The notes: generated by a model not told the origin, from the sequence alone. Numbered from the stretch's first letter, positions 28,126 through 38,103 are shown. The stretch: 64,000 nt of DNA from Achromobacter spanius (GCF_029637605.1 NZ_CP121261.1:5890001-5954000); one strand, 5' to 3'. Translations and numbers: made by a program.

Positions 28126-28683
28126 ATGAAATCCCACAACACCGTGCTGATCGCGCTGTTCGCGGCGCTGATCGTCGTCCTGAGCCTGATTCCGCCCATT
28201 CCCCTGCCGGGCATTCCCGTGCCGATCACCTTGCAGACGCTGGGTGCCATGCTGGCCGGCGCCATGCTGGGCCCGGTGCGCGGGGCGCTGGCTTGCCTGC
28301 TCTATCTGGTTTTGGCGGCGATCGGGCTGCCTGTGCTGCCTGGTGGGCGCGGTGGCCTGGGCGCATTCCTGGGGCCGACGGGCGGTTTCCTGGTGGGCAT
28401 GGCGGTGGGCGCATTGGTGATCGGCTGGCTGGCGCGCATGCTGGCGGCGCGTGCAGCGCGGGATTGGGCGAAGCTGGGCGGCTACATGGTCGCCTGCGTG
28501 GTGGGCGGTATCTTGGTCGTGTATGCCTTCGGGGTGCCGTGGCTGGCATCCGTTACGAAGATGGGCTTGCCCAAGGCGGCGGCCGCCGTTGCGGTATTCC
28601 TGCCGGGCGATCTCATCAAAGCCGTGATTGCGGCGTGGGTGGCGTCGCGGGTAGAGCGTGTCTGGCCGATGCTGGGCCGTTAG
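28126..28683 (+). CDS. bioY: Biotin transporter substrate-binding protein BioY
   Basis: S-component that binds biotin in the membrane. The 185-residue protein has six predicted helices and the BioY motifs PVPITLQTLG, GLPVLPGGRGGLGAFLGPTGGFL and the lysine near the C terminus (FLPGDLIKAV). It completes BioMNY; the 55-bp gap after bioN has a usable ribosome site (AAAGGTG) before the ATG. Confidence 0.95.
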   Translation: MKSHNTVLIALFAALIVVLSLIPPIPLPGIPVPITLQTLGAMLAGAMLGPVRGALACLLYLVLAAIGLPVLPGGRGGLGAFLGPTGGFLVGMAVGALVIGWLARMLAARAARDWAKLGGYMVACVVGGILVVYAFGVPWLASVTKMGLPKAAAAVAVFLPGDLIKAVIAAWVASRVERVWPMLGR

Positions 28684-28980
28684 CCGCCATGCCGGGCGTC
28701 GGGTGACAGCACCGTAACCGGGCACCGGCCGGCTTTGCGGCATGCTCCAATTTCCAAGGGAATCCCCCAACAGACGTGCCGAAAGTTTTTCAAGTACAAG
28801 TTCGCCATTAACGAATGCGTTTGCTGAATCAATGTTTCCGCAGCACATCAGGGATTTACCGTAGTTGCGCGGCGTCATTTGATACTGTTTTAACCCTATA
28901 ATATTTTTTTCTGTATAACTTTAACTAGGCTCGCTTCGCCTCAATCGAGGCACATAAGAGCCATCACAGGAGACAAAAAT
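28684..28980 (+). promoter_or_regulatory. Promoter region of the first LIV operon
   Basis: This 297-bp gap turns AT-rich near its end. It holds a perfect -10 hexamer TATAAT at 28897-28902 (its -35 is poor) and an alternative pair TTGATA (28879-28884) with TATTTT 17 bp downstream. AGGAGA lies about 8 nt before the ATG. No clear terminator for bioY was found. Confidence 0.5.
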
Positions 28981-30144
28981 ATGCGCAAGCACTTCGGCTT
29001 GTCCGCGGCGGCTGCCGCTTTCGCCCTGGCCGTGCCGCTCCTGGCGAGCGCGCAGGTCAAGGTAGGCGTAACGGTGTCCAGCACCGGCCCGGCCGCCTCG
29101 CTGGGTATCCCCGAACGCAATACCGTGGCGCTGCTGCCCAAGGAAGTGGCAGGCCAGAAGATCGAATGGATCGTCCTGGACGACGCCACCGATACCACCC
29201 AAGCCGTCAAGAACTCGCGCAAGCTGGCCACCGACGACAAGGTCGATGTGCTGATCGGTACGTCCGTGACGCCGGGCTCGCTGGCCATGGTCGACGTGGC
29301 CGCCGAAGCCAAGGTGCCGATGATCAGCGTGGCCGCCAGCGCCAAGATCGTCGAACCCGTGGATGACAAGCGCCGCTGGGTCTTCAAGACCCCGCAGAAC
29401 GACGCGCTGATGGCCGGCGCCCTGGCTGACGCCATGGCCAAGTCCAAGGTCAAGACGCTGGGCTTCATCGGCTTTGCCGACGCCTACGGCGACGGCTGGC
29501 TGGACGTGATGCAAAAGGCCGCCAAGGCCAAGGGCATTGAAATCGTCGCCATCGAAAAATACAGCCGTACCGACACCAGCGTGACGGGCCAGGTGCTCAA
29601 GCTGGTCGGCGCAAAGCCGGACGCCATCCTGATCGCCGGCGCCGGCACCCCGTCGGCGCTGCCGCAAAAGGAACTGAAGGCCCGCAACTACGGCGGCACC
29701 ATCTACCAAACCCACGGCGCTGCCAACAACGACGTGCTGCGCGTTTGCGGCAAGGACTGCAATGGCATGTACCTGCCGGCCGGTCCGCTGCTGGTTGCCG
29801 CCCAATTGCCCGATTCGAACCCGGTCAAGAAGTCGGCCCTGGCTTATGTCGAGACCTACGAAAAGGCCAACGGCGCCAATTCCACCAACACGTTCGGCGG
29901 CCACATGTGGGATGCCGGCCAACTGGTCGTGACGGCGCTGCCCGTGGCGCTGAAGACCGGCGCCAAGCCCGGTACGCCGGAATTCCGCGCCGCCATGCGC
30001 GACGCCCTGGAAGGCGTGAAGAACCTGGCTGCGTCGCAGGGCGTGTTCAACATGTCGCCCACCGACCACGCCGGCTTCGACGAGCGTTCGCGCGTCATCG
30101 TCAAGGTCGAAAATGGCAAGTGGGTTTATCAGCCCGACCTGTAA
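28981..30144 (+). CDS. Branched-chain amino acid (LIV-type) ABC transporter substrate-binding protein
   Basis: Periplasmic type I binding protein with a signal peptide (cleavage near LASA-QV, residue 22) and Leu/Ile/Val-binding fold features: VKVGVTVSSTGPAASLG at the mature N terminus, GTSVTPGSLAMVDVAAEAKVP, and the C-terminal hinge region. It has 387 residues. The ligand cannot be told from sequence; proteins of this fold also bind aromatic compounds, urea or amides. First gene of a four-gene operon, followed by three hairpins. Confidence 0.88.
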   Translation: MRKHFGLSAAAAAFALAVPLLASAQVKVGVTVSSTGPAASLGIPERNTVALLPKEVAGQKIEWIVLDDATDTTQAVKNSRKLATDDKVDVLIGTSVTPGSLAMVDVAAEAKVPMISVAASAKIVEPVDDKRRWVFKTPQNDALMAGALADAMAKSKVKTLGFIGFADAYGDGWLDVMQKAAKAKGIEIVAIEKYSRTDTSVTGQVLKLVGAKPDAILIAGAGTPSALPQKELKARNYGGTIYQTHGAANNDVLRVCGKDCNGMYLPAGPLLVAAQLPDSNPVKKSALAYVETYEKANGANSTNTFGGHMWDAGQLVVTALPVALKTGAKPGTPEFRAAMRDALEGVKNLAASQGVFNMSPTDHAGFDERSRVIVKVENGKWVYQPDL

Positions 30145-30188
30145 TTTCCCCAGGATTGCCCGATCCACGGATGTGCAACGCAAAGGGG

Positions 30189-30289
30189 GCGCCAGTGGCT
30201 GGCGCTTGCCTTGCGGCGCCTGAGCAATGCTTCGCACCGGCCTTTCCGGCCGGTGTGTCGTATCAGTGTTCCGGGCGGGGCCGGAACAC
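30189..30289 (+). promoter_or_regulatory. Three consecutive hairpins between binding protein and permease genes
   Basis: Stem 1 is GCGCCAG/CTGGCGC (30189-30205, loop 3), stem 2 is CACCGGCC/GGCCGGTG (30235-30255, loop 5), stem 3 is GTGTTCCGG/CCGGAACAC (30266-30289, loop 6). None is followed by a T-run, so they are more likely mRNA-stabilising or processing elements than terminators. Confidence 0.65.
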
Positions 30290-30311
30290 CAAGAATCAAT
30301 AAGGTTGTTAG

Positions 30312-31349
30312 ATGGATTCCACAATTGCGCTGATCCTGCTGCAAGACGGTGTCGTCAACGGTGCTATCTATGCCCTTCTGGGTATGGCTCTGGTGCTGGT
30401 TTTCGCCGTTACGCGCGTCATTTTCATTCCCCAGGGTGAGTTCGTGGCGTTCGGCGCCCTGACCCTGGCCATGCTGGTTGACGGCAAAATGCCGGGCACG
30501 GCCTACCTGCTGCCACTGCTGGGCGCCTTGTGCCTGGCGATGGAACTGGTGCGTGCGCTGCGCACCCGCAACTTCGCCGGACTGCCCAAAACCTTCGTCA
30601 TCAGCCTCGTCCTGCCTTTGGCCCTGTTCTGGCTGACCAAGAGCTACACCGCGCCCGACAACTCGTTGTGGCTGAACATGCTGTTGACGCTGTTGCTGGT
30701 GATCCCGATGGGGCCGATGGTCTATCGCATCGTCTATCAACCCCTGGCCGAAGCCACGGTGCTGGTGCTGCTGATCGTCTCGGTCGCGGTGCACTTCGCG
30801 CTGACCGGCCTGGCGTTGGTGTTCTTTGGCGCTGAAGGCTGGCGCACGCCGCCGTTCGTCAGCGGGCAAGTCGACTTCGGCTTCATGACCTGGTCCGCGC
30901 AAAGCCTCTTCGTGGTGGCCACCTGCGGGCTGCTCATCACCGCGCTGTGGCTGTTCTTCGGCAAGACGCTGTATGGCCGCGCGCTGCGCGCCACGGCCGT
31001 GAACCGTCGCGGTGCCCGCCTGGTGGGCATCAGCACCACCATGTCCGGCAGCCTGACGTTCACGTTGGCGACCGCCATTGGCGCCATGTCCGGCATGTTG
31101 ATCGCGCCCATCACGACCGTGTATTACGACACCGGTTTCCTGATCGGCCTGAAGGGCTTCGTGGGCGCCATCATCGGCGGCCTGGCCAGCTACCCCGTGG
31201 CCGCCGCCGGCTCGCTGTTGGTCGGTGTGCTGGAATCGTTCTCGTCCTTCTGGGCAAGCGCCTATAAGGAAGTGATCGTCTTTACCTTGATTATCCCGGT
31301 TCTGGTCTGGCGTTCGTTCAGCACCCATCACGTGGACGAAGAGGAATAA
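30312..31349 (+). CDS. LIV-type ABC transporter permease (LivH-like)
   Basis: Inner-membrane permease of 345 residues with about eight or nine helices. It opens with [36 protein letters not shown], the LivH N-terminal pattern, and has the cytoplasmic coupling segment [17 protein letters not shown] that contacts the ATPase. It pairs with the fused permease-ATPase 5 bp downstream. Confidence 0.9.
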   Translation: MDSTIALILLQDGVVNGAIYALLGMALVLVFAVTRVIFIPQGEFVAFGALTLAMLVDGKMPGTAYLLPLLGALCLAMELVRALRTRNFAGLPKTFVISLVLPLALFWLTKSYTAPDNSLWLNMLLTLLLVIPMGPMVYRIVYQPLAEATVLVLLIVSVAVHFALTGLALVFFGAEGWRTPPFVSGQVDFGFMTWSAQSLFVVATCGLLITALWLFFGKTLYGRALRATAVNRRGARLVGISTTMSGSLTFTLATAIGAMSGMLIAPITTVYYDTGFLIGLKGFVGAIIGGLASYPVAAAGSLLVGVLESFSSFWASAYKEVIVFTLIIPVLVWRSFSTHHVDEEE

Positions 31350-31354
31350 ACGCC

Positions 31355-33193
31355 ATGAATCGCATTCTGCTTGCTGTATTCATCGTCGTCCTGGTGGGCC
31401 TGCCATTGCTGCCGGTCACGCCCGAATTCTGGGTGACGCAACTCAACTACATCGGTCTGGCCAGCCTGATCGTGCTGGGCCTGGTATTGCTGACCGGCGT
31501 GGGCGGCTTGACGTCGTTCGGGCAGGCCGCGTTTGTCGGGCTGGGCGCCTACACCACGGCGTTCCTGACCACGCAGTACGACGTGTCGCCCTGGCTGGCG
31601 TTGCCGGTGGGCCTGGTCTTGACCGCTGTCGTCGCCTACCTGCTGGGCGCGATCACCCTGCGCCTGTCCGGCCACTACCTGCCGCTGGGCACCATTGCGT
31701 GGGGCCTGTCCTTGTACTTCCTGTTCGGCAACATCGACTGGCTGGGCAAGCACGACGGTATTGCCGGCATCGAGCCCATCAGCATCTTCGGGGTGTCGCT
31801 GGCCAGCGGTCGCAACATCTATTACCTGATCTGGGTATTCGTGCTGCTGGCGCTGTGGGCCACCCGCAACCTGCTCAATTCGCGTCCGGGCCGTGCCATC
31901 CGTGCCTTGAAGAGCGGCGCGGGCATGGCGGAATCCATGGGCGTGAACACCGCGGCCTACAAGGTTGTGATCTTTGTCTGGGCGGCCTTGCTGGCCTGCA
32001 TTTCGGGCTGGCTCTACGCACACATGCAGCGCGCCGTCAGCCCCAGCCCGTTTGGCATCAACTACGGCATCGAATACCTGTTCATGGCGGTCGTGGGCGG
32101 CGCGGGCTACGTCTGGGGCGCCTTGCTGGGTTCCGGCGTCATCCTGGTGCTGAAGGACCAGTTGCAGAATTGGCTGCCCAAGCTGCTGGACACCAACGCC
32201 AACTTCGAGATGATCGTCTTCGGCGTGCTGCTGATCCTGATGCTGCAATACGCACGCAATGGCCTGTGGCCCATTCTGGCGGGCTGGTGGAGCAGCATTA
32301 CCGGCGCCGATGGCTCGCGCCGCAACCTTGCGCCGCCCGCTGCCGCGCCGGCTTTGCCGACGCGCGCCCGTCCCCAGGCGGGCCAGGTGGTGCTGGAAGT
32401 GGACGCCATCCGCAAGGAATTCGGTGGGCTGGTCGCCGTGAACGACATCACGTTCAAAGTCAGCTCGGGTGAAATCATGGGCCTGATCGGCCCCAATGGC
32501 GCCGGCAAGAGCACGACGTTCAACCTGATCAGCGGCGTGTTGCCGGTGACGCGCGGCAAGGTCACGTTCATGGGCCAGCGCATCGACAACCGCTCGGCGC
32601 GCGAGATCGCCAAGTTGGGCGTCGGCCGCACGTTCCAACACGTGCAATTGCTGCCGGGCATGAGCGTGCTGGAAAATGTGGCGTTGGGCGCGCACTTGCG
32701 GTCCGACGTGGGTGTGCTGGCGGGCGCCTTGCATTCGGATCGCGCCCGCGAGGCGCAACTGCTGCATGAAGCCGCCGAGCAGATCAAGCGCGTTGGCCTG
32801 GGCGAATACCTGTACGAACAGGCGGGCAACCTGGCGCTGGGCCAGCAACGCATCCTGGAAATCGCGCGCGCCCTGGCGTCCGATCCGGTGCTGCTGCTGC
32901 TGGACGAGCCGGCCGCCGGCCTGCGCTACAAGGAAAAGCAAGACCTGGCTCGCGTGCTGGAGCAACTGCGCTCGGAAGGCATGAGCATTTTGCTGGTCGA
33001 ACACGATATGGATTTTGTCATGCGCCTGACCAACCACCTGGTGGTGATGGACTTCGGCACCAAGCTGGCCGAAGGCGTGCCCGCCGACGTGCAAAAGAAC
33101 CCAGCGGTGCTGGAAGCCTATTTGGGCGGCATCGATGACGACCTGCCCGAAGCGGATCAGGCCAAGCCCGTGTCCGCGGGAGGTGTGCAATGA
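31355..33193 (+). CDS. Fused LIV-type ABC permease (LivM) and ATPase (LivG)
   Basis: A single 612-residue chain. Residues about 1-310 form a LivM permease with multiple helices ([19 protein letters not shown] and the coupling motif [16 protein letters not shown]). A Pro/Ala-rich linker (about 318-345) leads to a LivG-type ATPase with Walker [10 protein letters not shown], signature [15 protein letters not shown] and Walker [12 protein letters not shown]. Such fusions occur in proteobacteria and fix permease:ATPase stoichiometry. The second ATPase gene overlaps its end by 4 bp. Confidence 0.93.
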   Translation: MNRILLAVFIVVLVGLPLLPVTPEFWVTQLNYIGLASLIVLGLVLLTGVGGLTSFGQAAFVGLGAYTTAFLTTQYDVSPWLALPVGLVLTAVVAYLLGAITLRLSGHYLPLGTIAWGLSLYFLFGNIDWLGKHDGIAGIEPISIFGVSLASGRNIYYLIWVFVLLALWATRNLLNSRPGRAIRALKSGAGMAESMGVNTAAYKVVIFVWAALLACISGWLYAHMQRAVSPSPFGINYGIEYLFMAVVGGAGYVWGALLGSGVILVLKDQLQNWLPKLLDTNANFEMIVFGVLLILMLQYARNGLWPILAGWWSSITGADGSRRNLAPPAAAPALPTRARPQAGQVVLEVDAIRKEFGGLVAVNDITFKVSSGEIMGLIGPNGAGKSTTFNLISGVLPVTRGKVTFMGQRIDNRSAREIAKLGVGRTFQHVQLLPGMSVLENVALGAHLRSDVGVLAGALHSDRAREAQLLHEAAEQIKRVGLGEYLYEQAGNLALGQQRILEIARALASDPVLLLLDEPAAGLRYKEKQDLARVLEQLRSEGMSILLVEHDMDFVMRLTNHLVVMDFGTKLAEGVPADVQKNPAVLEAYLGGIDDDLPEADQAKPVSAGGVQ

Positions 33194-33951
33194 ACGCAAC
33201 CCAATCGCCCGTGCTGGAAGTCAGCAACCTGTCGGCGCGTTACGGCAAGGTCGGCGCGCTGGTCGGCGCATCGTTGACCGTGCCGGCCGGCAGCATCGTT
33301 ACCGTGATCGGCGCCAACGGTGCCGGCAAATCCACCATGCTGAACGCCATGATGGGTTCCTTGCCGCAAACCGGCCATGCGGCCGGCAGTGTGCAATACG
33401 CGGGCACCGACGTGTCCGGCTGGCAGGTCGAGCGCCGCGTGGCGGCCGGCATGTCGCTGGTGCCCGAGCGCCGCGAATTGTTCGGCACCATGTCCGTCGA
33501 AGACAACCTGCTGCTGGGCGGCTTTCGCCGCTACCGCGCCCGCGAGGCCGGCTGGCGCGACACGCTGAATGAAGTGTTCGACCTGTTTCCACGCCTGCGC
33601 GAGCGCCGTGGGCAACAGGCCGGCACCTTGTCGGGCGGCGAACGCCAGATGCTGGCCGTAGGCCGCGCGCTGATGGCCAAGCCCACCTTGCTGATGCTGG
33701 ATGAGCCCAGCCTTGGCCTGGCGCCGCGCATTGTGCGCGAGATCTTCCACATCATTGCCCGCCTGCGCGAAACCGGCGTGGCGATCTTGCTGGTCGAGCA
33801 AAACGCCCGCGCGGCGCTGCAAGTGGCGGATTACGGCTATGTGCTGGAAACCGGTGAAGTCATCCTGCATGGCCCGGCGCGCGAACTGGCCGGCAACCCG
33901 AAGGTGATCGAAAGCTATCTGGGCTTGGGCAAGGGCGCCGAAGCGGACTGA
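33190..33951 (+). CDS. LIV-type ABC transporter ATPase (LivF-like)
   Basis: Second ATPase of the transporter, 253 residues. Walker [10 protein letters not shown], signature [15 protein letters not shown] and Walker [14 protein letters not shown] are intact, and the C terminus carries the LivF pattern VIESYLGLG. It pairs with the LivG domain of the upstream fusion and is the last gene of the operon. Confidence 0.92.
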   Translation: MNATQSPVLEVSNLSARYGKVGALVGASLTVPAGSIVTVIGANGAGKSTMLNAMMGSLPQTGHAAGSVQYAGTDVSGWQVERRVAAGMSLVPERRELFGTMSVEDNLLLGGFRRYRAREAGWRDTLNEVFDLFPRLRERRGQQAGTLSGGERQMLAVGRALMAKPTLLMLDEPSLGLAPRIVREIFHIIARLRETGVAILLVEQNARAALQVADYGYVLETGEVILHGPARELAGNPKVIESYLGLGKGAEAD

Positions 33952-33994
33952 CCCGTACCCTGAGTCACCTTTCTGGCTGATTCGATGGCCAAGA

Positions 33995-34033
33995 AAAATG
34001 CCGCGATCCTGATTCGGATCGCGGCATTTTTTT
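33995..34033. terminator. Terminator between the first LIV operon and the aminotransferase gene
   Basis: A 15-bp perfect stem (AAAATGCCGCGATCC with its complement) with a 6-nt loop and A/T runs on both sides. It is suited to both converging transcripts. Confidence 0.93.
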
Positions 34034-34059
34034 GCGCGCTTGCGGCGCGATGCAGGGCC

Positions 34060-34911
34060 CTATGCGGACTGGCGGCCGGTGCTTTCCGCGTAATCCATAT
34101 ACAGCTTGTGTGCGCGACGGGCCATCGGGCCGTACTCCAGCGCGCGGTCTTCCACGCGATTCACGTGCACCACCTTGCCGTAGTTACCGCTTGAGAACAC
34201 TTCGTCCGCGTCTTCGATGTCGGCGCGGGTCAGGCTGCGTTCCTGCACCTCGACGCCATCGGCTTGCAGCAGGGCCAATACGCGGCGGCGCGTGATGCCG
34301 TTCAGGAAGGTGCCATTGTCCACGGGGGTGGAAACCACGCCATTCTTGGCGATCCACAGATTGCTGGTGGCGAACTCGGCAATATTGCCCGCGCCGTCCA
34401 GCATGATGGCGTTGTCGAAACCCTTCTCGGCGGCTTCGCGGATGGCGCGTTGGCCGTTCGGATACAGGCACGATGCCTTGGCGTCGGTGGGCGCCATGTT
34501 CGGCCACGAGCGCGCGTAGCTGGAAAAGCAGGCCGAAAAGCCAAGTTCGCCCGGCATCGGCACCTTGAACACGTGCAATACGAACTGGGTCTTGTCGGCA
34601 TCCGGCAGCAGGAAACCGTCGGCGCAATAGAACATCGGCTTGATGTAGAGCTCGGTGCCGGCCGGGAACTTGGCAACGGCTTCCAGGCACAGCTTCTGGA
34701 TGTCTTCCCAGCCAATCTGCGGCTTCATCAGCATTTTTTCGGCCGAACGCACGACACGCTGGCAGTGCAGGTCCAGGTCAGGCGTGAGGCCGCGGAAAGC
34801 GCGCGCGCCGTCAAAGACCATGCTGGCCATCCAGAAGGCGTGGTCGGCCGGGCCGAGCAGTTTGGGGTTTTCAGTGGTCCAGTGACCGTCGTGCCAATAC
34901 AGGGCGTCCAT
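34060..34911 (-). CDS. Class IV aminotransferase, branched-chain type (IlvE-like)
   Basis: PLP-dependent transaminase, probably of branched-chain amino acids. By alignment to the class IV fold, the PLP lysine is Lys145 in DAKASCLYPNG; the downstream DGAGNIAEFATSNLW matches the cofactor-phosphate region. The ATG at 34911 is chosen because AAGGAAG lies just upstream and MDALYWHDGHW fits the family N terminus, giving 283 residues. It lies between two LIV transporter operons, which suits a role in branched-chain amino acid turnover. A D-amino-acid or other keto-acid specificity is not excluded. Confidence 0.85.
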   Translation of the reverse strand: MDALYWHDGHWTTENPKLLGPADHAFWMASMVFDGARAFRGLTPDLDLHCQRVVRSAEKMLMKPQIGWEDIQKLCLEAVAKFPAGTELYIKPMFYCADGFLLPDADKTQFVLHVFKVPMPGELGFSACFSSYARSWPNMAPTDAKASCLYPNGQRAIREAAEKGFDNAIMLDGAGNIAEFATSNLWIAKNGVVSTPVDNGTFLNGITRRRVLALLQADGVEVQERSLTRADIEDADEVFSSGNYGKVVHVNRVEDRALEYGPMARRAHKLYMDYAESTGRQSA

Positions 34912-35013
34912 GTTGGAATCTTCCTTCGCTTGAATCGGGGGGCGCCGCGTTGGCGCCGAAACGTCAGGATACAGGAGGCGGCCGGCGTCCACGGCCGGCC
35001 GCCCCTGGAAAAT

Positions 35014-36051
35014 CTACTCCTTTTGCAGCGCCGCCTGCACGCGGTCGGCAACGTCCGCGGGCATCCATTGCCGCCAGACAGAGCCGTATTGCTTCAGGAA
35101 ATAGCGCGAGGCGTCCTCGGGTTCCTTGCCTTCGTTTTCCAGCCAGCCCAGGGTGGCGTCGATGGCCTCATCGGGCACCGTCAGCTTGGTGAGAAATTCG
35201 GTGATCTTCGGCGCTTGCTTGGCAAACGCCGCATTGACGCCGGTGACCACGGGGTTGGGCTTGAATTCAGTGGCAACGGGATTGGCGCACTTGGGATCCG
35301 TCATGCAGGTGTAGGCGGCCTGATCGAAGGCGGGCAGTTCCAGCTTCACCAGGTCCAGCGCGCCGACCAGCGAGGTGGGTGTCCAGTAGTAAAAGACGAT
35401 GTCGCGCTTGCGCTTGTAGGCCGATACGATGGCAGCCTTCTGCGCGGCGCCCGAGCCGGGCGCGAACAGCGAATAGTCCTTGTCCAGCTTCAGCGCGCGC
35501 AGCAGGTTGTCGTTCAGCGTGCCGCAGGCCCAGCCGGCAGGGCAGCCGTAGATGCGGCCGCGCCCCGGATCTTCGGGGTCGATGAATACCTCTTTGAAGC
35601 GCGTCAGGTCGGATGCGGACTTCAAGTCAGGATGGCGCTCGGCCGTGTAGCGCGGGATATACCAGCCTTCGCCTGCGTCGTACACGTGGCCCACGCCCAG
35701 TGCTTTGCCGCTGGCAAGCGCTTTTTTCCAGGCGCCTTCGATCTGGCCCGGCCAGACCTCCGGTGTCACGTCCACGTCGCCGCGTTGCAGCGCCGCCAGC
35801 ATCGGCAGCGTTTCGCCGATTTCAACGGTGGTCTTGCAGCCGTAGCCATGTTCCAACACGTAGCGTTCGATGCCGGCCAGCACCAGGTTGGACTCCCAGT
35901 TCAGGCCGCTGAAACGGACCGGGCGATCAACTTCGCAGGTCGGGGCGGGCGATGTGGCTGGAGGTGGGGCGGCGGATGCGGTGGGGGCGATGAACGCCGC
36001 GGCCAGCGCGAATGCGCCAAGAACGGGGGCGAGCGGATGCGGGTTGCGCAT
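35014..36051 (-). CDS. Glycine betaine/choline-type ABC substrate-binding protein (ProX/OpuAC)
   Basis: Periplasmic binding protein of the OpuAC family: signal peptide (cleavage near ASA-AP), then a 320-residue body with aromatic-rich motifs NWESN, VTPEVWPGQ, GEGWYIPR and YYWTPTS that form the quaternary-amine cage in relatives. Four cysteines in CPAGWACG and CMTDPKC could form disulfides. No permease or ATPase gene of the Opu type is adjacent, so it is an orphan that must work with a transporter encoded elsewhere. The start at 36051 begins the signal peptide. Confidence 0.85.
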   Translation of the reverse strand: MRNPHPLAPVLGAFALAAAFIAPTASAAPPPATSPAPTCEVDRPVRFSGLNWESNLVLAGIERYVLEHGYGCKTTVEIGETLPMLAALQRGDVDVTPEVWPGQIEGAWKKALASGKALGVGHVYDAGEGWYIPRYTAERHPDLKSASDLTRFKEVFIDPEDPGRGRIYGCPAGWACGTLNDNLLRALKLDKDYSLFAPGSGAAQKAAIVSAYKRKRDIVFYYWTPTSLVGALDLVKLELPAFDQAAYTCMTDPKCANPVATEFKPNPVVTGVNAAFAKQAPKITEFLTKLTVPDEAIDATLGWLENEGKEPEDASRYFLKQYGSVWRQWMPADVADRVQAALQKE

Positions 36052-36112
36052 GGTCAGGCACCTGTGAAGTTGGGTGCGTTTTATTGTACGGGCGGATGCC
36101 GGCATTCAATGC

Positions 36113-36140
36113 AAACGGGGCCGCGTGATGCGGCCCCGTT
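36113..36140 (-). terminator. Probable terminator of the second LIV operon
   Basis: An 11-bp stem (AACGGGGCCGC with GCGGCCCCGTT, 5-nt loop) lies 19 bp past the livM stop and is followed on the minus strand by TTTGC. The short T-run makes it moderate. Confidence 0.6.
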
Positions 36141-36158
36141 GGGATGGCGTGTCGCGCT

Positions 36159-37142
36159 TCAGGCGCGGGCAGCGCGGCGCTTTTCGATAAAGGCGCCAAG
36201 TTCGCCCACGATGCCGCGCCGGAACGCCAGCACGCAGATCACAAAGATCAGCCCGATCACGATGGTGACGGATTCACCCAAGCGCAGGAACCAATCCACG
36301 CCGGTCAGGTTGGCCATCATCTGGCCAAAGTCGCCCACCTTGTTCTCAAGCAGCACCACGATGAACGCGCCCAGGATGGGGCCGGTCAAGGTGCCCAGCC
36401 CGCCGATCAGCGTCATCAAGATGACCAGCCCGGACATTTGCCAAGTGGCATCCGACAGGGTGGCCGATACGAACACCAGCGTCTTGGTGGCGCCCGCCAG
36501 GCCAGCCAAGGCGGCGGACAGGACAAAGGCAAGCAGCTTGAAGCGATCAACGTCATAGCCCAGCGAAACGGCGCGCGGCTCGTTCTCGCGCAGGGCTTGC
36601 AGCACTTGCCCGAAGGGTGAGTGCACCGTGCGCCAGATGATGAAATAGCCAATGACGAAGATGGCCATCACCAGGTAGTACAGGTTGATGTCCTGGGATA
36701 GATCAATGAAGCCGAACAACGTGCCGCGCGGCACGCTTTGCAGCCCGTCTTCGCCACCCGTGAAATGGGCTTGCAGGAAAAAGAAGAACACCATCTGCGA
36801 CAGTGCCAGCGTGATCATGGCGAAGTAGATGCCGCTGCGCCGGATGGCGATCGCGCCCATCGCCAGCCCCAGCAGCGCTGCCACGCCCACGCCGAACAGC
36901 AGGCCGATTTCGGTGGGAAAGCCCCATACTTTCATCGCGTGCCCGGCCGCGTAGGCCGCACTGCCCAGGAAGGCGGCGTGCCCGAAGGACAGCAGGCCGG
37001 TAAACCCCAGCAGCAGGTTGAACGCGCAGGCGAAAAGCGCGTAACACATGATCTTCATGACAAAGATCGGGTACACCCCCAGAAAGGGAAGAGCGGCCAC
37101 CACGACGGCCAGTACCGCATAGCCCAGGAATTGACGATTCAT
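36159..37142 (-). CDS. livM: LIV-type ABC transporter permease LivM
   Basis: Inner-membrane permease of 327 residues with the LivM pattern FTGLLSFGHAAFLGSAAYAAG near the N terminus and the coupling loop VLQALRENEPRAVSLGYDV. It ends in a basic tail. Overlaps livH by 4 bp and closes the second LIV operon (livG-livF-livK-livH-livM on the minus strand). Confidence 0.92.
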   Translation of the reverse strand: MNRQFLGYAVLAVVVAALPFLGVYPIFVMKIMCYALFACAFNLLLGFTGLLSFGHAAFLGSAAYAAGHAMKVWGFPTEIGLLFGVGVAALLGLAMGAIAIRRSGIYFAMITLALSQMVFFFFLQAHFTGGEDGLQSVPRGTLFGFIDLSQDINLYYLVMAIFVIGYFIIWRTVHSPFGQVLQALRENEPRAVSLGYDVDRFKLLAFVLSAALAGLAGATKTLVFVSATLSDATWQMSGLVILMTLIGGLGTLTGPILGAFIVVLLENKVGDFGQMMANLTGVDWFLRLGESVTIVIGLIFVICVLAFRRGIVGELGAFIEKRRAARA

Positions 37143-38026
37143 TTTTCTTTTCCGAACAGCCCGGCCGGGCGGATCAACAGAACAATGGCCATGATGATGA
37201 ACACGACGGTGCTGGAGGCTTCGGGCCAGAACACCTTTGTCAGTCCTTCAATCACACCCAGGCCCAGACCAGTGACGATGGCGCCCATGATGGACCCCAT
37301 GCCGCCAATCACGACCACGGCGAACACGACGATGATGAGGTTGGACCCCATCAGCGGGGAAATCTGCAGAACGGGCGCCGCCAGCACGCCGGCAAAGCCC
37401 GCCAGCGCCACGCCGAAACCATAGGTCAGCGTAATCATGCGGGGCACGTTCACGCCAAAGGCCTCGACCAGGCGCGGGTTTTCGGTGCCAGCGCGCAGCA
37501 GGGCGCCCAGGCGGGTGCGTTCGATCACGAACCAGGTCGCCATGCAGACCACTACCGACGCCACCACGACCCAGCCCCGGTAGTTCGGCAGGAACATAAA
37601 GCCCAGGTTGGTCGCGCCGCGCAGCGCGTCGGGCGTGGGATAGGGTTGGCCCGACACGCCGTAGAAGCTGCGGAACAGCCCCTCGATCAGCAGCGTCAAC
37701 CCGAAGGTGAGCAGCAAGCCGTAAAGGTGGTCCAGCTTGTACAGGTGCCTGAGCAAGAGCTTTTCAATGATGATGCCGAAGAGCCCGACGACCAGCGGCG
37801 CCAGAATCAACATCACCCAATAGTTCAACCCCAGGTACGACAGCCCCATCCAGGCGACGAACGCGCCCAGCATGTAGAGCGCGCCGTGCGCGAAGTTGAT
37901 GACGTTCAGCAGCCCGAAGATCACGGCAAGCCCGAGCGACAGCATGGCATAGAAGGAACCGTTGACCAGGCCCAGTAATAGCTGGCCGAGCAAGGCCTGT
38001 ATAGGGATGCCAAAAAGGTCAGTCAT
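37139..38026 (-). CDS. livH: LIV-type ABC transporter permease LivH
   Basis: Inner-membrane permease of 295 residues with the LivH signature LLGLVNGSFYAMLSLGLAVIFGLLNVINFAHGA (one of the most conserved in the family) and the coupling segment LLRAGTENPRLVEAFGV. A strong hairpin precedes it in the mRNA, separating it from the binding-protein gene. Confidence 0.93.
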   Translation of the reverse strand: MTDLFGIPIQALLGQLLLGLVNGSFYAMLSLGLAVIFGLLNVINFAHGALYMLGAFVAWMGLSYLGLNYWVMLILAPLVVGLFGIIIEKLLLRHLYKLDHLYGLLLTFGLTLLIEGLFRSFYGVSGQPYPTPDALRGATNLGFMFLPNYRGWVVVASVVVCMATWFVIERTRLGALLRAGTENPRLVEAFGVNVPRMITLTYGFGVALAGFAGVLAAPVLQISPLMGSNLIIVVFAVVVIGGMGSIMGAIVTGLGLGVIEGLTKVFWPEASSTVVFIIMAIVLLIRPAGLFGKEK

Positions 38027-38068
38027 CTTGTGAAAATCCTGCGCGTACGGATGGAAGCGAGCAAATTC

Positions 38069-38103
38069 AAGGTGCGGCCAGGGCCTGGGCCAGGCCGCAC
38101 CTT
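38069..38103 (-). promoter_or_regulatory. Strong intercistronic hairpin between livK and livH
   Basis: A perfect 11-bp stem (AAGGTGCGGCC with GGCCGCACCTT) encloses a further GGCC/GGCC pair. No T-run follows on the minus strand, so it is unlikely to stop transcription fully. Confidence 0.65.

Noticed and set aside
34975..35010. Terminator after the betaine-binding-protein gene
   Set aside because: A GC-rich inverted repeat is present, but no T-run follows on the minus strand and the pairing is interrupted.
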